The translations under genes were made by a program, and so were the position numbers. This document shows positions 4,673 to 12,571 of a stretch of 13,986 bases of DNA, piece by piece; position 1 is the first letter of the stretch, and each line of letters starts with the position of its first letter. The notes below the pieces were generated by a model. The model did no database searches and was not told the origin of the DNA. It saw only the letters and a program-made list of their open reading frames with translations. The DNA is from Lawsonibacter sp. Its GTDB lineage: Bacteria > Bacillota > Clostridia > Oscillospirales > Oscillospiraceae. Location of the stretch: positions 1 through 13,986 of the forward strand of contig JAAWNI010000033.1 in assembly GCA_022798855.1 (NCBI GenBank), written 5' to 3'.

Positions 4673-7123
4673 ATGCGAAAGAAACCGCCCAGTCAGACGG
4701 GCCGGGGAGGCCTGCCCCCTGTGACGGGGACCCGGGGCGCACACTCCAAGCGGTCCATCTTCCGCCGCACCCTGTTCCTGATGGGGGTCTGCGGCTTCGC
4801 GATGTTCGTCCCCCTGATCTGGAAGCTGTGGGACATCGCCATCGTCCACCACGACGAGTATCAGAAGATGGCCACCGACCAGTGGACCCTGAAGCAGCTC
4901 ATCACCGCAGAGCGGGGCAAGATATACGACCGGAACGGCAACATCATGGCCATGTCGTCCACCGTGTATAAGCTCATCCTCTCCCCCAGGGACCTGATTG
5001 CCAGCGTATCCGACAAGGATGCCGACGGAAAGCCGCTGGAGGACGCGGTCCATGAAGCCATGGTGGCCGCCAAGCAGAGCCAGGTGGTGGAGGACCTGAT
5101 GGAGCTGATCCCCGGCCTGGACCGGGAGGCGGTGGTGGGACACGTCAACGCCACCAAAAAGGCCTATCGGGAGATCAAGGTGAACATCGAGGAGGAGGAG
5201 AAGCAGGCCATTCAGGAGTACATCGCGGAGAACAAGGCCGGCGGCTACCTGTACCTCTCCCCGGACACCAAGCGGTATTACCCCTACTCCGGCCTGGCCG
5301 CCCAGGCCCTGGGCTTTGTCAACGCCAACGGCGGGGCCTACGGCATCGAGGCGGCGTACAACGACGTGCTGGAGGGCACCGCCGGCCGGGTGGTCACCAC
5401 CAGGACCGCAGGAGGCACCGCCCGGTACAACGCCTATTCCGAATATGTGGACGCCGTCAACGGCTACGACCTGACCTTGACCATCGACACCACCATCCAG
5501 TCCTATCTGGAAAAGACCCTGGAGGAGGGGATCAAGGATTTCAGCGTCCAGGACGGGGCCTTCGCCATCGCCATGAACCCCAAGACCGGAGCCATCTACG
5601 GCATCGCCAGCTCCCCCGACTTCGACCCCAACAGCTACTCCAAAATCATCAACGAGGAGCTGCTCGGCGGGCTGGAGGAGGACGCGGCCGCCATCTTTGA
5701 GAAGCTGAAGGCCAACAACACCGAAAACCTCACCGACAGCCAGCTGATGGAGAAGGCGGAGGCTCAGGCCTACTCCAACGCGGTGAACACCCAGTGGCGC
5801 AGCAAGGCCATTGACTCCCGGTATGAGCCGGGGTCGGTATTCAAGGCCATCGTGCTGGCCGCCGCCCTGGAGGAGGGGGTGGTCACCGAAAACGACCGCT
5901 TCTTCTGCTCCGGCCACGCCGACGTGCCCGGCTACCCCCAACCCATCAACTGTTCCAACACAAAGGGCCACAAGGACCAGGACCTGGCCAAGGCGGTGGC
6001 CAACTCCTGCAACCCCGCCTTTATCGAGATCGGCGGCCGGCTGGGCAAGGAAAAGTTTTACGACTACTTCGAGGCCTTCGGCATGACGGAGAACACCGGA
6101 ATCGACCTGCCCGGCGAGGCCAGCCTGGCCGGCGCCATGTGGAGCCGGGAGGAGATGAGCAACGTGGACCTGGCGGTGGCCTCCTTCGGCCAGCGCTTTG
6201 AGATCACCCCCCTGCAGATGATCTGCGGCTTCTCCGCCGTTATCAACGGGGGCAACCTGGTAAAGCCCTATGTGGTCCAGTCCGTCAGCACCCAGGACGG
6301 CACCGTGGTCCAGAACACCCAGCCCGAGGTGGTCCGGCAGGTCATCAGCAAACAGACCAGCCAGCGGGCCGCCGATATCCTGGAGCAGGTGGTTGCCAAG
6401 GGCAGCGGCAACAACGGCTATGTGGCGGGCTACCGCATCGGCGGCAAGACGGGCACCTCCGAGGTGAAAACCAAGGATAAGGACCACTATATCGTCTCCT
6501 TTATGGGCTACGCCCCCGCCGACGACCCCCAGCTGATCGTCCTGCTGGCCTACGACCACCCCCAGGTCAAGGAGCCGGGGAGCAATTACGGCCCCAGCGG
6601 CGTGTACATCAGCGGCGGCAACATGGCCGCCAAAAAAGCCGGGCCCCTCATCGCCCAGATCCTGGACTACCTGGGGATCGAAAAGACCTACTCCGCAGAG
6701 GAGGCCGCCGCGGCCGACGTGTCCATGCCCAAGGTGACCGGCGCAGGCGTTCCCAAGGCGGAGGACACCCTCTCCAAGGTAAACCTCCGGTTCCGTACCA
6801 TCGGTGAGGGAGACACCGTCTCCCGGCAGATTCCCGCCGCCGGTACCAAGATCCCCGGCGGGTCCACCGTCATCCTCTACCTGGGCGACGCCGCCCCGGA
6901 ATCCAGCGGCACCGTCCCGAACGTCATCGGCATGACCTATGAAAACGCCAAAAACGCCCTGGAAAAGGAGGGCTTCTTTATGAAGGCCTCCGGCGCGTCG
7001 GTCTACTACGGCAACACCACCACCGCTGAGAGCCAGAGCATCGCCGGCGGCGTGGCCGCCGTCACCGGTACGGTCATCGACGTGAAGTTCTTCAATGTGG
7101 TAGAGGACGGGTATACGGGATAG
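4673..7123 (+). CDS. ftsI: Class B penicillin-binding protein with two PASTA domains (FtsI/SpoVD group), 816 aa
   Basis: This is a septal or sporulation transpeptidase that cross-links peptidoglycan outside the membrane. A short basic N-terminus and one membrane anchor (about 30-57) precede the PBP dimerisation region, which carries the ERGKIYDRNG motif (80-89). The transpeptidase has all three catalytic motifs: S388-V-F-K391 (YEPGSVFK), S445-C-N447 and K592-T-G. Two C-terminal PASTA modules follow (about 683-739 and 746-807, the second opening TVPNVIGMTYENA). ATG 4673 has a strong AAAGGAGG (4657-4664). About 50 residues separate PDFDPN from the QWRSKAI segment before the active site. B. subtilis has two such genes here (pbpB with two PASTA, spoVD with one); this window has one, so FtsI/PBP2B versus SpoVD role is unresolved. 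Confidence 0.93.
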   Translation: MRKKPPSQTGRGGLPPVTGTRGAHSKRSIFRRTLFLMGVCGFAMFVPLIWKLWDIAIVHHDEYQKMATDQWTLKQLITAERGKIYDRNGNIMAMSSTVYKLILSPRDLIASVSDKDADGKPLEDAVHEAMVAAKQSQVVEDLMELIPGLDREAVVGHVNATKKAYREIKVNIEEEEKQAIQEYIAENKAGGYLYLSPDTKRYYPYSGLAAQALGFVNANGGAYGIEAAYNDVLEGTAGRVVTTRTAGGTARYNAYSEYVDAVNGYDLTLTIDTTIQSYLEKTLEEGIKDFSVQDGAFAIAMNPKTGAIYGIASSPDFDPNSYSKIINEELLGGLEEDAAAIFEKLKANNTENLTDSQLMEKAEAQAYSNAVNTQWRSKAIDSRYEPGSVFKAIVLAAALEEGVVTENDRFFCSGHADVPGYPQPINCSNTKGHKDQDLAKAVANSCNPAFIEIGGRLGKEKFYDYFEAFGMTENTGIDLPGEASLAGAMWSREEMSNVDLAVASFGQRFEITPLQMICGFSAVINGGNLVKPYVVQSVSTQDGTVVQNTQPEVVRQVISKQTSQRAADILEQVVAKGSGNNGYVAGYRIGGKTGTSEVKTKDKDHYIVSFMGYAPADDPQLIVLLAYDHPQVKEPGSNYGPSGVYISGGNMAAKKAGPLIAQILDYLGIEKTYSAEEAAAADVSMPKVTGAGVPKAEDTLSKVNLRFRTIGEGDTVSRQIPAAGTKIPGGSTVILYLGDAAPESSGTVPNVIGMTYENAKNALEKEGFFMKASGASVYYGNTTTAESQSIAGGVAAVTGTVIDVKFFNVVEDGYTG

Positions 7124-7281
7124 GAAGAAAGCCCCCCTCCAAGAGGGAGCCAACGACACCGTGTTTTTCCACAAGCCGGGGCAAAGCCCTTGCCCCGCAC
7201 AAGCGTCCTTGTTTCATCGGCCAAACCTTTCAACCGCAATCTTATAGAGAATAAAACTCCACCCTTGAGGGGTGACACCAT
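7124..7281 (+). other. 158-bp intergenic region between the PBP gene and murE with three small hairpins
   Basis: No gene is seen. Small stems are CCCTC/GAGGG (7135-7147), CGGGGCAA/TTGCCCCG with loop AGCCC (7177-7197) and CACCC/GGGTG (7260-7274). The last includes the murE ribosome binding site. The stem at 7135-7147, with surrounding AGCCCCCC, may be a decayed copy of the repeat family at 218-351. None has a following T-run, and no convincing promoter was found (TATAGA at 7243-7248 lacks a -35). Confidence 0.4.
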
Positions 7282-8775
7282 TTGAAGCTGTATGAACTTT
7301 TGGACGGCGTCTCCCTCACAGGGGGGAGTGCCAGCCAGGAAATGGAAATATCTTCCATATCCTGCGACACCCGGGACATCAGGCCCGGCGCGCTCTTCGT
7401 GGCCCTGCCCGGCGGCAAAACCGACGGCCACCTGTACATCTCCGCGGCCCTGGACCGGGGCGCGTCAGCCGTTTTGTGCCAGCGGCCGCCGGACGCTCCG
7501 GGGCCCTGGCTCACCACGGAGGATACCCGCCTGGCCCTGGCCCTCATCTCCGCCAACTGGTTCGGCCGGCCGGGGGACGCCATGGCCCTCATTGCCGTCA
7601 CCGGCACCAACGGCAAAACCACCACCACCAGCCTGATCAAGGAGCTGCTGGAGCGGGCCGCCGGGGCCAAGGTGGGCCTGATCGGCACCAACCGGAACAT
7701 GATCGGGGACGTGGAGCTGCCCGCCCACCGCACTACCCCGGACAGCTATGAGCTCCAGTCCCTGCTGCGCCGGATGGCCGACGAGGGCTGCACCCACGTG
7801 GTGATGGAAGCTTCCTCCCACGCCCTGGCCCAGCGCCGGACGGCGGGGCTTGCCTTCGACGTAGGGGTGTTCACCAACCTGACCCAGGACCACCTGGACT
7901 ACCACCACACCATGGAGGAGTACCGGGCGGCCAAGGGCCTGCTCTTTGACCAGTGCCGGCGGGCCGTCCTCAACTTGGACGACGAAGCGGGCCGCTGGTA
8001 TCTGGACCGGGTGGGCTGTCCTGTCTTCACCTACTCAGAGAACCGGAGCCAGGCCGGCCTTACCGCCCGGAACATCCGCCTGTTCCCCGGCCATGTGGAG
8101 TTCGAAGCCCTGGTCCAGGGGGACATCTCCCGGGTCCATCTGCCCATCCCAGGCGGCTTCTCCATCTACAACGCCCTGGCCGCTCTGGCGGCGGGGCTGT
8201 GCCTGGGGCTGGAGCTGGAGCCTATGGCCCAGGCCATGCCGGCGGTCAGAGGGGTAAAGGGCCGGGTGGAGGTGGTCCCCGTCCCCCGGGCCTACACCGT
8301 CATCATCGACTACGCCCACAGCCCCAACGCCCTGGAGAACATCCTCACCACCGCCCGGGACTTTACCGCCGGAAGGCTGTTCTGCCTTTTCGGCTGCGGG
8401 GGCGACCGGGACCGCTCCAAGCGGCCCATCATGGGGGCCATCGCCGAGGAGCTGGCCGATGTGGCCGTGGTCACCTCCGACAACCCCCGCACCGAGGACC
8501 CCCAGTCCATCATCGACGAAATTCTGGCCGGCATGTCCGGGAACGCCGCCGCCCGCCACGTGGAGCCCGACCGCCGGGCCGCCATCGCCTGGGCGCTGTC
8601 CCAGGGAAGGCCGGGGGATGTGATCGTCCTGGCCGGCAAGGGCCACGAGGTTTATCAGGAGGTCGACGGCGTCCAGCACCACCTGGACGAGCGGGAGGTG
8701 GTGGCGGAGTATTTCCAGGCCGCCGACAATCCCCGACAACAAAAGACTGGAAAAGTTCCGGCGGATGTGATATAG
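7282..8775 (+). CDS. murE: UDP-MurNAc-tripeptide synthetase MurE, probably meso-DAP-adding, 497 aa
   Basis: MurE is a cytoplasmic ATP-dependent ligase that adds the third residue to UDP-MurNAc-L-Ala-D-Glu. The N-terminal UDP-substrate domain includes SISCDTRDIRPGALFVALPG (25-44). The ATP loop is TGTNGKTTT (107-115), and TTPDS (151-155) and ASSHAL (177-182) follow. The central NLTQDHLDYHHTMEEYRAAK (199-218) ends in the lysine that is usually carbamylated. The C-terminal domain has DYAHSPNALENIL (343-355), the DNPR signature (400-403) that marks meso-diaminopimelate ligases rather than lysine ligases, and GKGHE near 454. The start is TTG 7282 with GAGGGG (7267-7272); no better in-frame ATG lies near the homologous N-terminus. 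A short tail after EYF (ADNPRQQKTGKVPADVI) exceeds the family core. Confidence 0.95.
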   Translation: MKLYELLDGVSLTGGSASQEMEISSISCDTRDIRPGALFVALPGGKTDGHLYISAALDRGASAVLCQRPPDAPGPWLTTEDTRLALALISANWFGRPGDAMALIAVTGTNGKTTTTSLIKELLERAAGAKVGLIGTNRNMIGDVELPAHRTTPDSYELQSLLRRMADEGCTHVVMEASSHALAQRRTAGLAFDVGVFTNLTQDHLDYHHTMEEYRAAKGLLFDQCRRAVLNLDDEAGRWYLDRVGCPVFTYSENRSQAGLTARNIRLFPGHVEFEALVQGDISRVHLPIPGGFSIYNALAALAAGLCLGLELEPMAQAMPAVRGVKGRVEVVPVPRAYTVIIDYAHSPNALENILTTARDFTAGRLFCLFGCGGDRDRSKRPIMGAIAEELADVAVVTSDNPRTEDPQSIIDEILAGMSGNAAARHVEPDRRAAIAWALSQGRPGDVIVLAGKGHEVYQEVDGVQHHLDEREVVAEYFQAADNPRQQKTGKVPADVI

Positions 8776-8790
8776 TGTGTTGTTTTATAC

Positions 8791-8813
8791 AGCTCCCTCG
8801 GGGAGGGGGCCTT
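8791..8813. repeat. Short GC-rich hairpin between murE and mraY
   Basis: CTCCC (8793-8797), loop TCG, GGGAG (8801-8805) is followed by GGGGCCTTTC. The flanking pattern (CAG, C-rich stem, GGGGGCCTTT) matches the tail of the repeat at 218-270, so it may be a fragment of the same family. With only TTT after the stem it would be a weak terminator. It lies in the 69-bp gap where murF is found in many dcw clusters. Confidence 0.45.
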
Positions 8814-8844
8814 TCAAAAGAGAAAAACCGGGAGGGTTCCAGCC

Positions 8845-9831
8845 ATGACATACATCCTCAGCTTTATTATCGCCTTCGGCGTGGCCGCCATCGCGGGCCA
8901 GCTGCTGATTCCGCTGCTGCACCGGCTGAAAGCCGGCCAGGCCATCCGGACAGACGGCCCCACCTGGCACATGTCCAAGCAGGGCACCCCCACCATGGGC
9001 GGCATCATGTTCATCATCGCCATTGGAGCGGCCTGCCTGATGGCCGGGTGGGAACAGATCCAGGCGGGGAATTACAAACACCTGTATGTCTTCCTCTTCG
9101 CCCTGGTCTTCGGCGTGATCGGGATGGTCGACGACTTTCAGAAGCTGCGCCACCACGCCAACGAGGGCCTTACCGCCGCCCAGAAGTTCCTCCTCCAGCT
9201 GGCGGCGGCCATCGCCTTTACCGTGCTCATGCGGGGGGAGGGCTACCTGACCCCCAACCTCTTCGTCCCCTTCCTCAACGCCGCCATCCCCCTGCCCTGG
9301 GTGGTGTACATGGTCTTCGCCGCCTTCGTCATGGTGGGGACGGTGAACGCCGTCAACCTCACCGACGGCATTGACGGCCTGGCCACCGGCGTTACCATCC
9401 CCGTGGCCCTTTTCTACATGGCGGCTTCCGCATGGTTCGGCCGGAATGACCTGGCCATCCTCTCCGCCGCCGTAACCGGAGGGCTGGCCGCCTTCCTGAT
9501 CTACAACTTCCACCCCGCGAAGGTCTTTATGGGGGACACCGGCTCCCTCTTTTTGGGGGGCATGGTGTGCGGCCTGGCCTTCGCCCTGGATATCCCCCTG
9601 GTGATCCCCATCATCGGGCTGGTCTATGTGGCTGAGGTGCTGTCCGACATCATCCAGGTGGCCTATTTCAAAAAGACCCACGGAAAGCGGTTCTTCCGCA
9701 TGGCCCCCCTCCACCACCACCTGGAGATGGGGGGCTGGAGCGAAACCAAGCTGTTCTGCGTTTTCTCCGGCATCACCCTGGTCCTGTGCTGCCTGGGCTT
9801 TTTGGGGATTATGTACCGGTATCCCATGTGA
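8845..9831 (+). CDS. mraY: Phospho-N-acetylmuramoyl-pentapeptide transferase MraY, 328 aa
   Basis: MraY moves phospho-MurNAc-pentapeptide from UDP to undecaprenyl phosphate, making lipid I at the inner face of the membrane. Conserved blocks are present in order: WHMSKQGTPTMGG (41-53), the catalytic/metal DDFQKL (96-101), NAVNLTDGIDGLATG (168-182), FMGDTGSLFLGG (228-239, D231) and APLHHHLEMGGWSETK (287-302). About ten hydrophobic segments alternate with these loops, as expected for the family, and length is normal (320-360). ATG 8845 has GGGAGGG (8830-8836). It follows murE with no murF between them. Confidence 0.97.
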   Translation: MTYILSFIIAFGVAAIAGQLLIPLLHRLKAGQAIRTDGPTWHMSKQGTPTMGGIMFIIAIGAACLMAGWEQIQAGNYKHLYVFLFALVFGVIGMVDDFQKLRHHANEGLTAAQKFLLQLAAAIAFTVLMRGEGYLTPNLFVPFLNAAIPLPWVVYMVFAAFVMVGTVNAVNLTDGIDGLATGVTIPVALFYMAASAWFGRNDLAILSAAVTGGLAAFLIYNFHPAKVFMGDTGSLFLGGMVCGLAFALDIPLVIPIIGLVYVAEVLSDIIQVAYFKKTHGKRFFRMAPLHHHLEMGGWSETKLFCVFSGITLVLCCLGFLGIMYRYPM

Positions 9832-9838
9832 GGAATAA

Positions 9839-9898
9839 AGCCCCCCTTGTAAAAGGGGGAGGGCCGCCGGGCGGAGCCCAGTGGCGGGGGGATTCCGT
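9839..9898 (-). repeat. GC-rich intergenic repeat, copy 3 (reverse)
   Basis: On the minus strand this reads ACGGAATCCCCCCGCC, a GC-rich variable middle, then CCCCCTTTTACAAGGGGGGCT. It has the same ends and tail stem as the copies at 218-270 and 303-351. It starts about seven bases after the mraY stop, so the stem may double as a weak transcription stop. Confidence 0.65.
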
Positions 9899-9923
9899 TT
9901 GCAGGAAAATGCTCAAATAAACC

Positions 9924-9974
9924 GGAATCCCCAGTCACGGCTTCGCCGTGCCAGCCCCCTTTGACAAGGGGGCC
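9924..9974 (+). repeat. GC-rich intergenic repeat, copy 4 (forward)
   Basis: GGAATCCCCAGTCAC is followed by a hairpin (ACGGC TTC GCCGT), then CAGCCCCCTTTGACAAGGGGG and CC. It is closely similar to copy 1 at 218-270, with a changed middle hairpin. It pairs with copy 3 head to head (GGAATCCCC ends inward), opposite to the arrangement of copies 1 and 2. It ends just before the ftsW ribosome binding site. The whole mraY-ftsW gap (9832-10001) is made of this repeat pair and holds no gene. Confidence 0.65.
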
Positions 9975-10001
9975 ACAAACCTGAAAGGAGGTTCTGTCCC
10001 T

Positions 10002-11231
10002 TTGGCCCGCAAAGCAAAACGCGATTTGACCATGGAGGAGCAGCTGGCCCGGGGCCCGCTGGACCTGCCCTTTCTCATGCTGGTGCTGATGCTGATGGGG
10101 ATCGGGCTGGTGATGCTCTTCTCCGCCTCCTACTACACCGCCTACCGGGACTCCACCCCCGCGGTAAACCACAACCCCTACTATTACATCCTGCATCAGG
10201 CGGCTTACGCCGCGGCGGGGCTCGTGGGCATGTATATCATCTCACGCATCAACTACCAGCACTTCCGCTGGATGGCCCCGCTGGCCCTTGGGGTGTCCAT
10301 TGTGCTGCTGGTCATCTGCTATATCCCCGGCCTGAACGCCCCCATCAACAAGGTGCGCCGCTGGCTGCGGCTGTTTCTGGTGGCGGGGCCCACCTACCAG
10401 CCCTCGGAGATCGCCAAGGTGGCGGTGGTGCTCTTTTTCGCCGCCCGGCTGTCTAAGCGGGACACCGAAAAAAAGCTCCGCTTCACCAAGCGCACCGGCA
10501 CCGGCCGGACGCTGAACTGGCTGGAAAAGATCGGCTTTCTGGAGCTGGTCCCCTACGGCGCCGTGCTGCTGGTTGTGCTGGGGCTGATCGTTAAGGAACC
10601 CCATGTGTCCGGCGCGCTGCTGGTGGCGGTGGGCGCCGCCGCCGTGCTGCTGGTGTCCGGCATCAGCCTGTGGTGGTTCATCGGCATGGGGAGCGCGGCC
10701 GCCGGTCTGGTGGGCCTGATGTATCTGACCACCAAATACGTCAAGAGAAAAATCGCCCTCTGGCTGGACCCCTGGTCCGCCGACCCCCAGGTGGAGGGCT
10801 TCCAGTTCCGGCAGGGCATGTACTCCATCGCCTCCGGCGGCCTGCTGGGCCGGGGGCTGGGGGAGAGCAACCAGAAGTACGGCTTCGTCCCCGAACCGGA
10901 GAACGACATGATTTTCTCCATCGTGGTGGAGGAGCTGGGGCTGGTGGGGGGCTACATGATCCTGCTCCTGTTCGCCCTGCTGATCCTCCGGGGCTACTGG
11001 ATTGCCCTCCACGCCCGGGATAAATTCGGCACCCTGACCGTGGTAGGCATCATCACCCTGCTGGCCGCCCAGGTGTTCTTCAACATCGGCGTGGTCACCG
11101 GCCTGATCCCCAACACCGGCATCTCCCTCCCCTTTTTCAGCTATGGCGGCACCGCCCTGATGATCCATCTGGCGGAGATGGGTATGATTCTAAGCATCTC
11201 CCGCCAGATTCCAGCCCCCAGGAAGGATTGA
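10002..11231 (+). CDS. ftsW: SEDS-family peptidoglycan glycosyltransferase FtsW (SpoVE-like), 409 aa
   Basis: FtsW is a multi-pass membrane polymerase of lipid II, working with the class B PBP encoded upstream. SEDS marks are clear: first membrane segment ending GLVMLFSASYY, the VRRWLRLF and YQPSEIAKV block (118-140), EPHVSG (199-204), GMYSIASGGLLGRGLGES (272-289), then PEPENDMIFSIVVEELG with the catalytic aspartate D302, and a C-terminal NIGVVTGLIPNTGISLPFFS. The start chosen is TTG 10002, with AAAGGAGG (9984-9991) ten bases upstream. An upstream in-frame ATG (9948) lies inside a repeat, and ATG 10032 has no binding site. A basic cytoplasmic insert (about 149-182) is longer than in E. coli FtsW. 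FtsW and SpoVE cannot be told apart from sequence; no murD lies between mraY and this gene. Confidence 0.92.
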   Translation: MARKAKRDLTMEEQLARGPLDLPFLMLVLMLMGIGLVMLFSASYYTAYRDSTPAVNHNPYYYILHQAAYAAAGLVGMYIISRINYQHFRWMAPLALGVSIVLLVICYIPGLNAPINKVRRWLRLFLVAGPTYQPSEIAKVAVVLFFAARLSKRDTEKKLRFTKRTGTGRTLNWLEKIGFLELVPYGAVLLVVLGLIVKEPHVSGALLVAVGAAAVLLVSGISLWWFIGMGSAAAGLVGLMYLTTKYVKRKIALWLDPWSADPQVEGFQFRQGMYSIASGGLLGRGLGESNQKYGFVPEPENDMIFSIVVEELGLVGGYMILLLFALLILRGYWIALHARDKFGTLTVVGIITLLAAQVFFNIGVVTGLIPNTGISLPFFSYGGTALMIHLAEMGMILSISRQIPAPRKD

Positions 11232-11240
11232 TTGCGGTTC

Positions 11241-11316
11241 TGTAGGGCGCGGCGACCTCGGCGCGCCGCAATGGACCATAGGATAAAAACGGCGCGCCGG
11301 GTCGTCGCGCCCTACA
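11241..11316. repeat. 76-bp inverted-repeat element with TGTAGGG...CCCTACA ends
   Basis: The left arm (11241-11267) and right arm (11291-11316) are near-perfect reverse complements, with one substitution and a one-base length difference over 26-27 bases, around a 23-base loop. The ends are TGTAGGGCGCG and CGCGCCCTACA. No coding capacity is seen. This is the form of a MITE or REP-like element. It fills the ftsW-murG gap and would form a very stable RNA hairpin in any ftsW-murG transcript. Confidence 0.75.
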
Positions 11317-11350
11317 AAAGATGACCGATTTTCGATAACGAGGTGCAGTT

Positions 11351-12469
11351 ATGAACATCTTATTCACCTGCGGCGGCACCGCCGGACATGTGAACCCGGC
11401 GGTGGCCCTGGCCCGCGTCTTCCAGGAGAAGCACCCCGGCTGCCGGGTCCTCTTCGTAGGGGCGGACGGCGGGATGGAGAACAAGCTGGTGCCCAAGGAG
11501 GGCTATCAGATCCGCTCCGTCACCATCACCAACTTCCACCGCTCCTTCGCCCCCGCCGATGTCGCCCACAACCTGGGCACCCTGATGAACATGCGCAAGT
11601 CCAAAAAGCAGGCCCGGGCCATTCTGGACGAGTTCAGGCCCGACCTGGTGGTGGGCACCGGGGGCTACGCCTCCTTCCCTGTGGTCAACGAGGCGGCCCG
11701 GCGGAAGATACCCACCGCCGTCCACGAGTCCAACGCCGTCCCCGGGCTGACCACCAAGGCCCTGTCCAGGGTGGTGGACCGGGTGATGGTGGGCTTTGAG
11801 GAGAGCCGGGCCCACTACGACGACCCGGAGAAGGTGGTGGTCACCGGCACCCCCGTCCGGGGGGACTTCTTCCAGCACACCAGGCAGGAGGCCCGCCAAA
11901 AGCTGGGCTTTACCGACGACCGGCCCCTGCTGCTGTCCTACTGGGGTTCGCTGGGGGCGGAGGTGATGAACCAGAAGATGGTGGATTTTATCGCCAAGGA
12001 GTGCTATGAGGGGGCCCCCTGGCGGCACATCCACGGCGCGGGCCGGGACTTCCCCTGGATGCAGGAGGAGCTGCTCCGCCGGGGGCTGAAGCTGGGGGAC
12101 AACGGCGTGGAGGTCCGGGAGTATATTTACGACATGCCCCTGGTGATGGCCGCCGCCGACCTGGTGCTCTGCCGGGCGGGTGCCTCCACCATTTCAGAGC
12201 TCACCGCCATCGCGAAGCCCGCCGTGCTGGTGCCCTCTCCCAACGTTACCGCCAACCACCAGGAGAAAAACGCCCGGGTGCTGGCCGACCAGGGGGCGGC
12301 CGTCCTCCTGCGGGAGTCCGGCTGCGTGGAAAACACCCTCTATGACGAAGCCGCCCTCCTCCTCCGGGAGAGGGACCGCAGGACCAGGATGACCAGCGCC
12401 CTCCAGGCCATGGCCGTCCCCAACGCGGCGGAGAAAATTTATGAGACGCTGAGGGAGATCATGGGGTAG
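11351..12469 (+). CDS. murG: MurG, lipid I N-acetylglucosaminyltransferase, 372 aa
   Basis: MurG adds GlcNAc from UDP-GlcNAc to lipid I, giving lipid II, at the cytoplasmic face of the membrane. The two-domain GT-B layout is visible. The N-domain has the glycine loop CGGTAGHVNPAVALA (7-21), VGTGGYASFP (101-110) and HESNAVPGLTTK (125-136). The interdomain loop is SYWGSLGAEVMN (196-207) in place of the textbook GGSQGA. The C-domain has the UDP-GlcNAc site CRAGASTISELTAIAKP (274-290, E283) and PSPNVTANHQEKNAR (295-309). Length is as expected (350-375). ATG 11351 has GAGGTG (11340-11345). It lies between ftsW and murA, separated from ftsW by the inverted-repeat element. Confidence 0.96.
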   Translation: MNILFTCGGTAGHVNPAVALARVFQEKHPGCRVLFVGADGGMENKLVPKEGYQIRSVTITNFHRSFAPADVAHNLGTLMNMRKSKKQARAILDEFRPDLVVGTGGYASFPVVNEAARRKIPTAVHESNAVPGLTTKALSRVVDRVMVGFEESRAHYDDPEKVVVTGTPVRGDFFQHTRQEARQKLGFTDDRPLLLSYWGSLGAEVMNQKMVDFIAKECYEGAPWRHIHGAGRDFPWMQEELLRRGLKLGDNGVEVREYIYDMPLVMAAADLVLCRAGASTISELTAIAKPAVLVPSPNVTANHQEKNARVLADQGAAVLLRESGCVENTLYDEAALLLRERDRRTRMTSALQAMAVPNAAEKIYETLREIMG

Positions 12470-12550
12470 CCCCGCGCCCTTGCCCCTCTTCTGGGGGAGC
12501 CGGCCAGCGGGAATCAGAAACCAAACGCCCTCTTTCCGCATAGGATGGCT

Positions 12551-12571
12551 CAAATCCAAAGGATTTGGAGG
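12551..12571 (+). promoter_or_regulatory. Hairpin abutting the murA ribosome binding site
   Basis: CAAATCC (12551-12557), loop AAA, GGATTTG (12561-12567) is a perfect 7-bp stem. Its last base is the first G of GGAGG (12567-12571), the murA Shine-Dalgarno. The rest of the 109-bp murG-murA gap is GC-rich with no further gene; CCCCTCTTCTGGGGGAG near 12482-12498 may be a decayed repeat stem. Confidence 0.4.

Noticed and set aside
4397..7174. A 925-codon open frame on the minus strand opposite the PBP gene
   Set aside because: It is a shadow: GC-rich third positions of the + strand gene remove stops from the antisense frame. It has Gly/Val/His/Asp-rich low-information sequence, no family motifs, and the + strand gene has full PBP and PASTA motifs.
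7953..9374. A 473-codon + strand frame across murE and mraY in another frame
   Set aside because: Pro/Arg/Gly-rich shadow translation with no conserved motif; both murE and mraY are intact in their own frames.
11351..12469. Damaged MurG because the GGSQGA loop reads YWGSLGA
   Set aside because: The loop keeps the G-S-x-G-A core and all other motifs are intact; to my knowledge GSLGA forms are common in Clostridia, so it is a normal variant rather than a defect.
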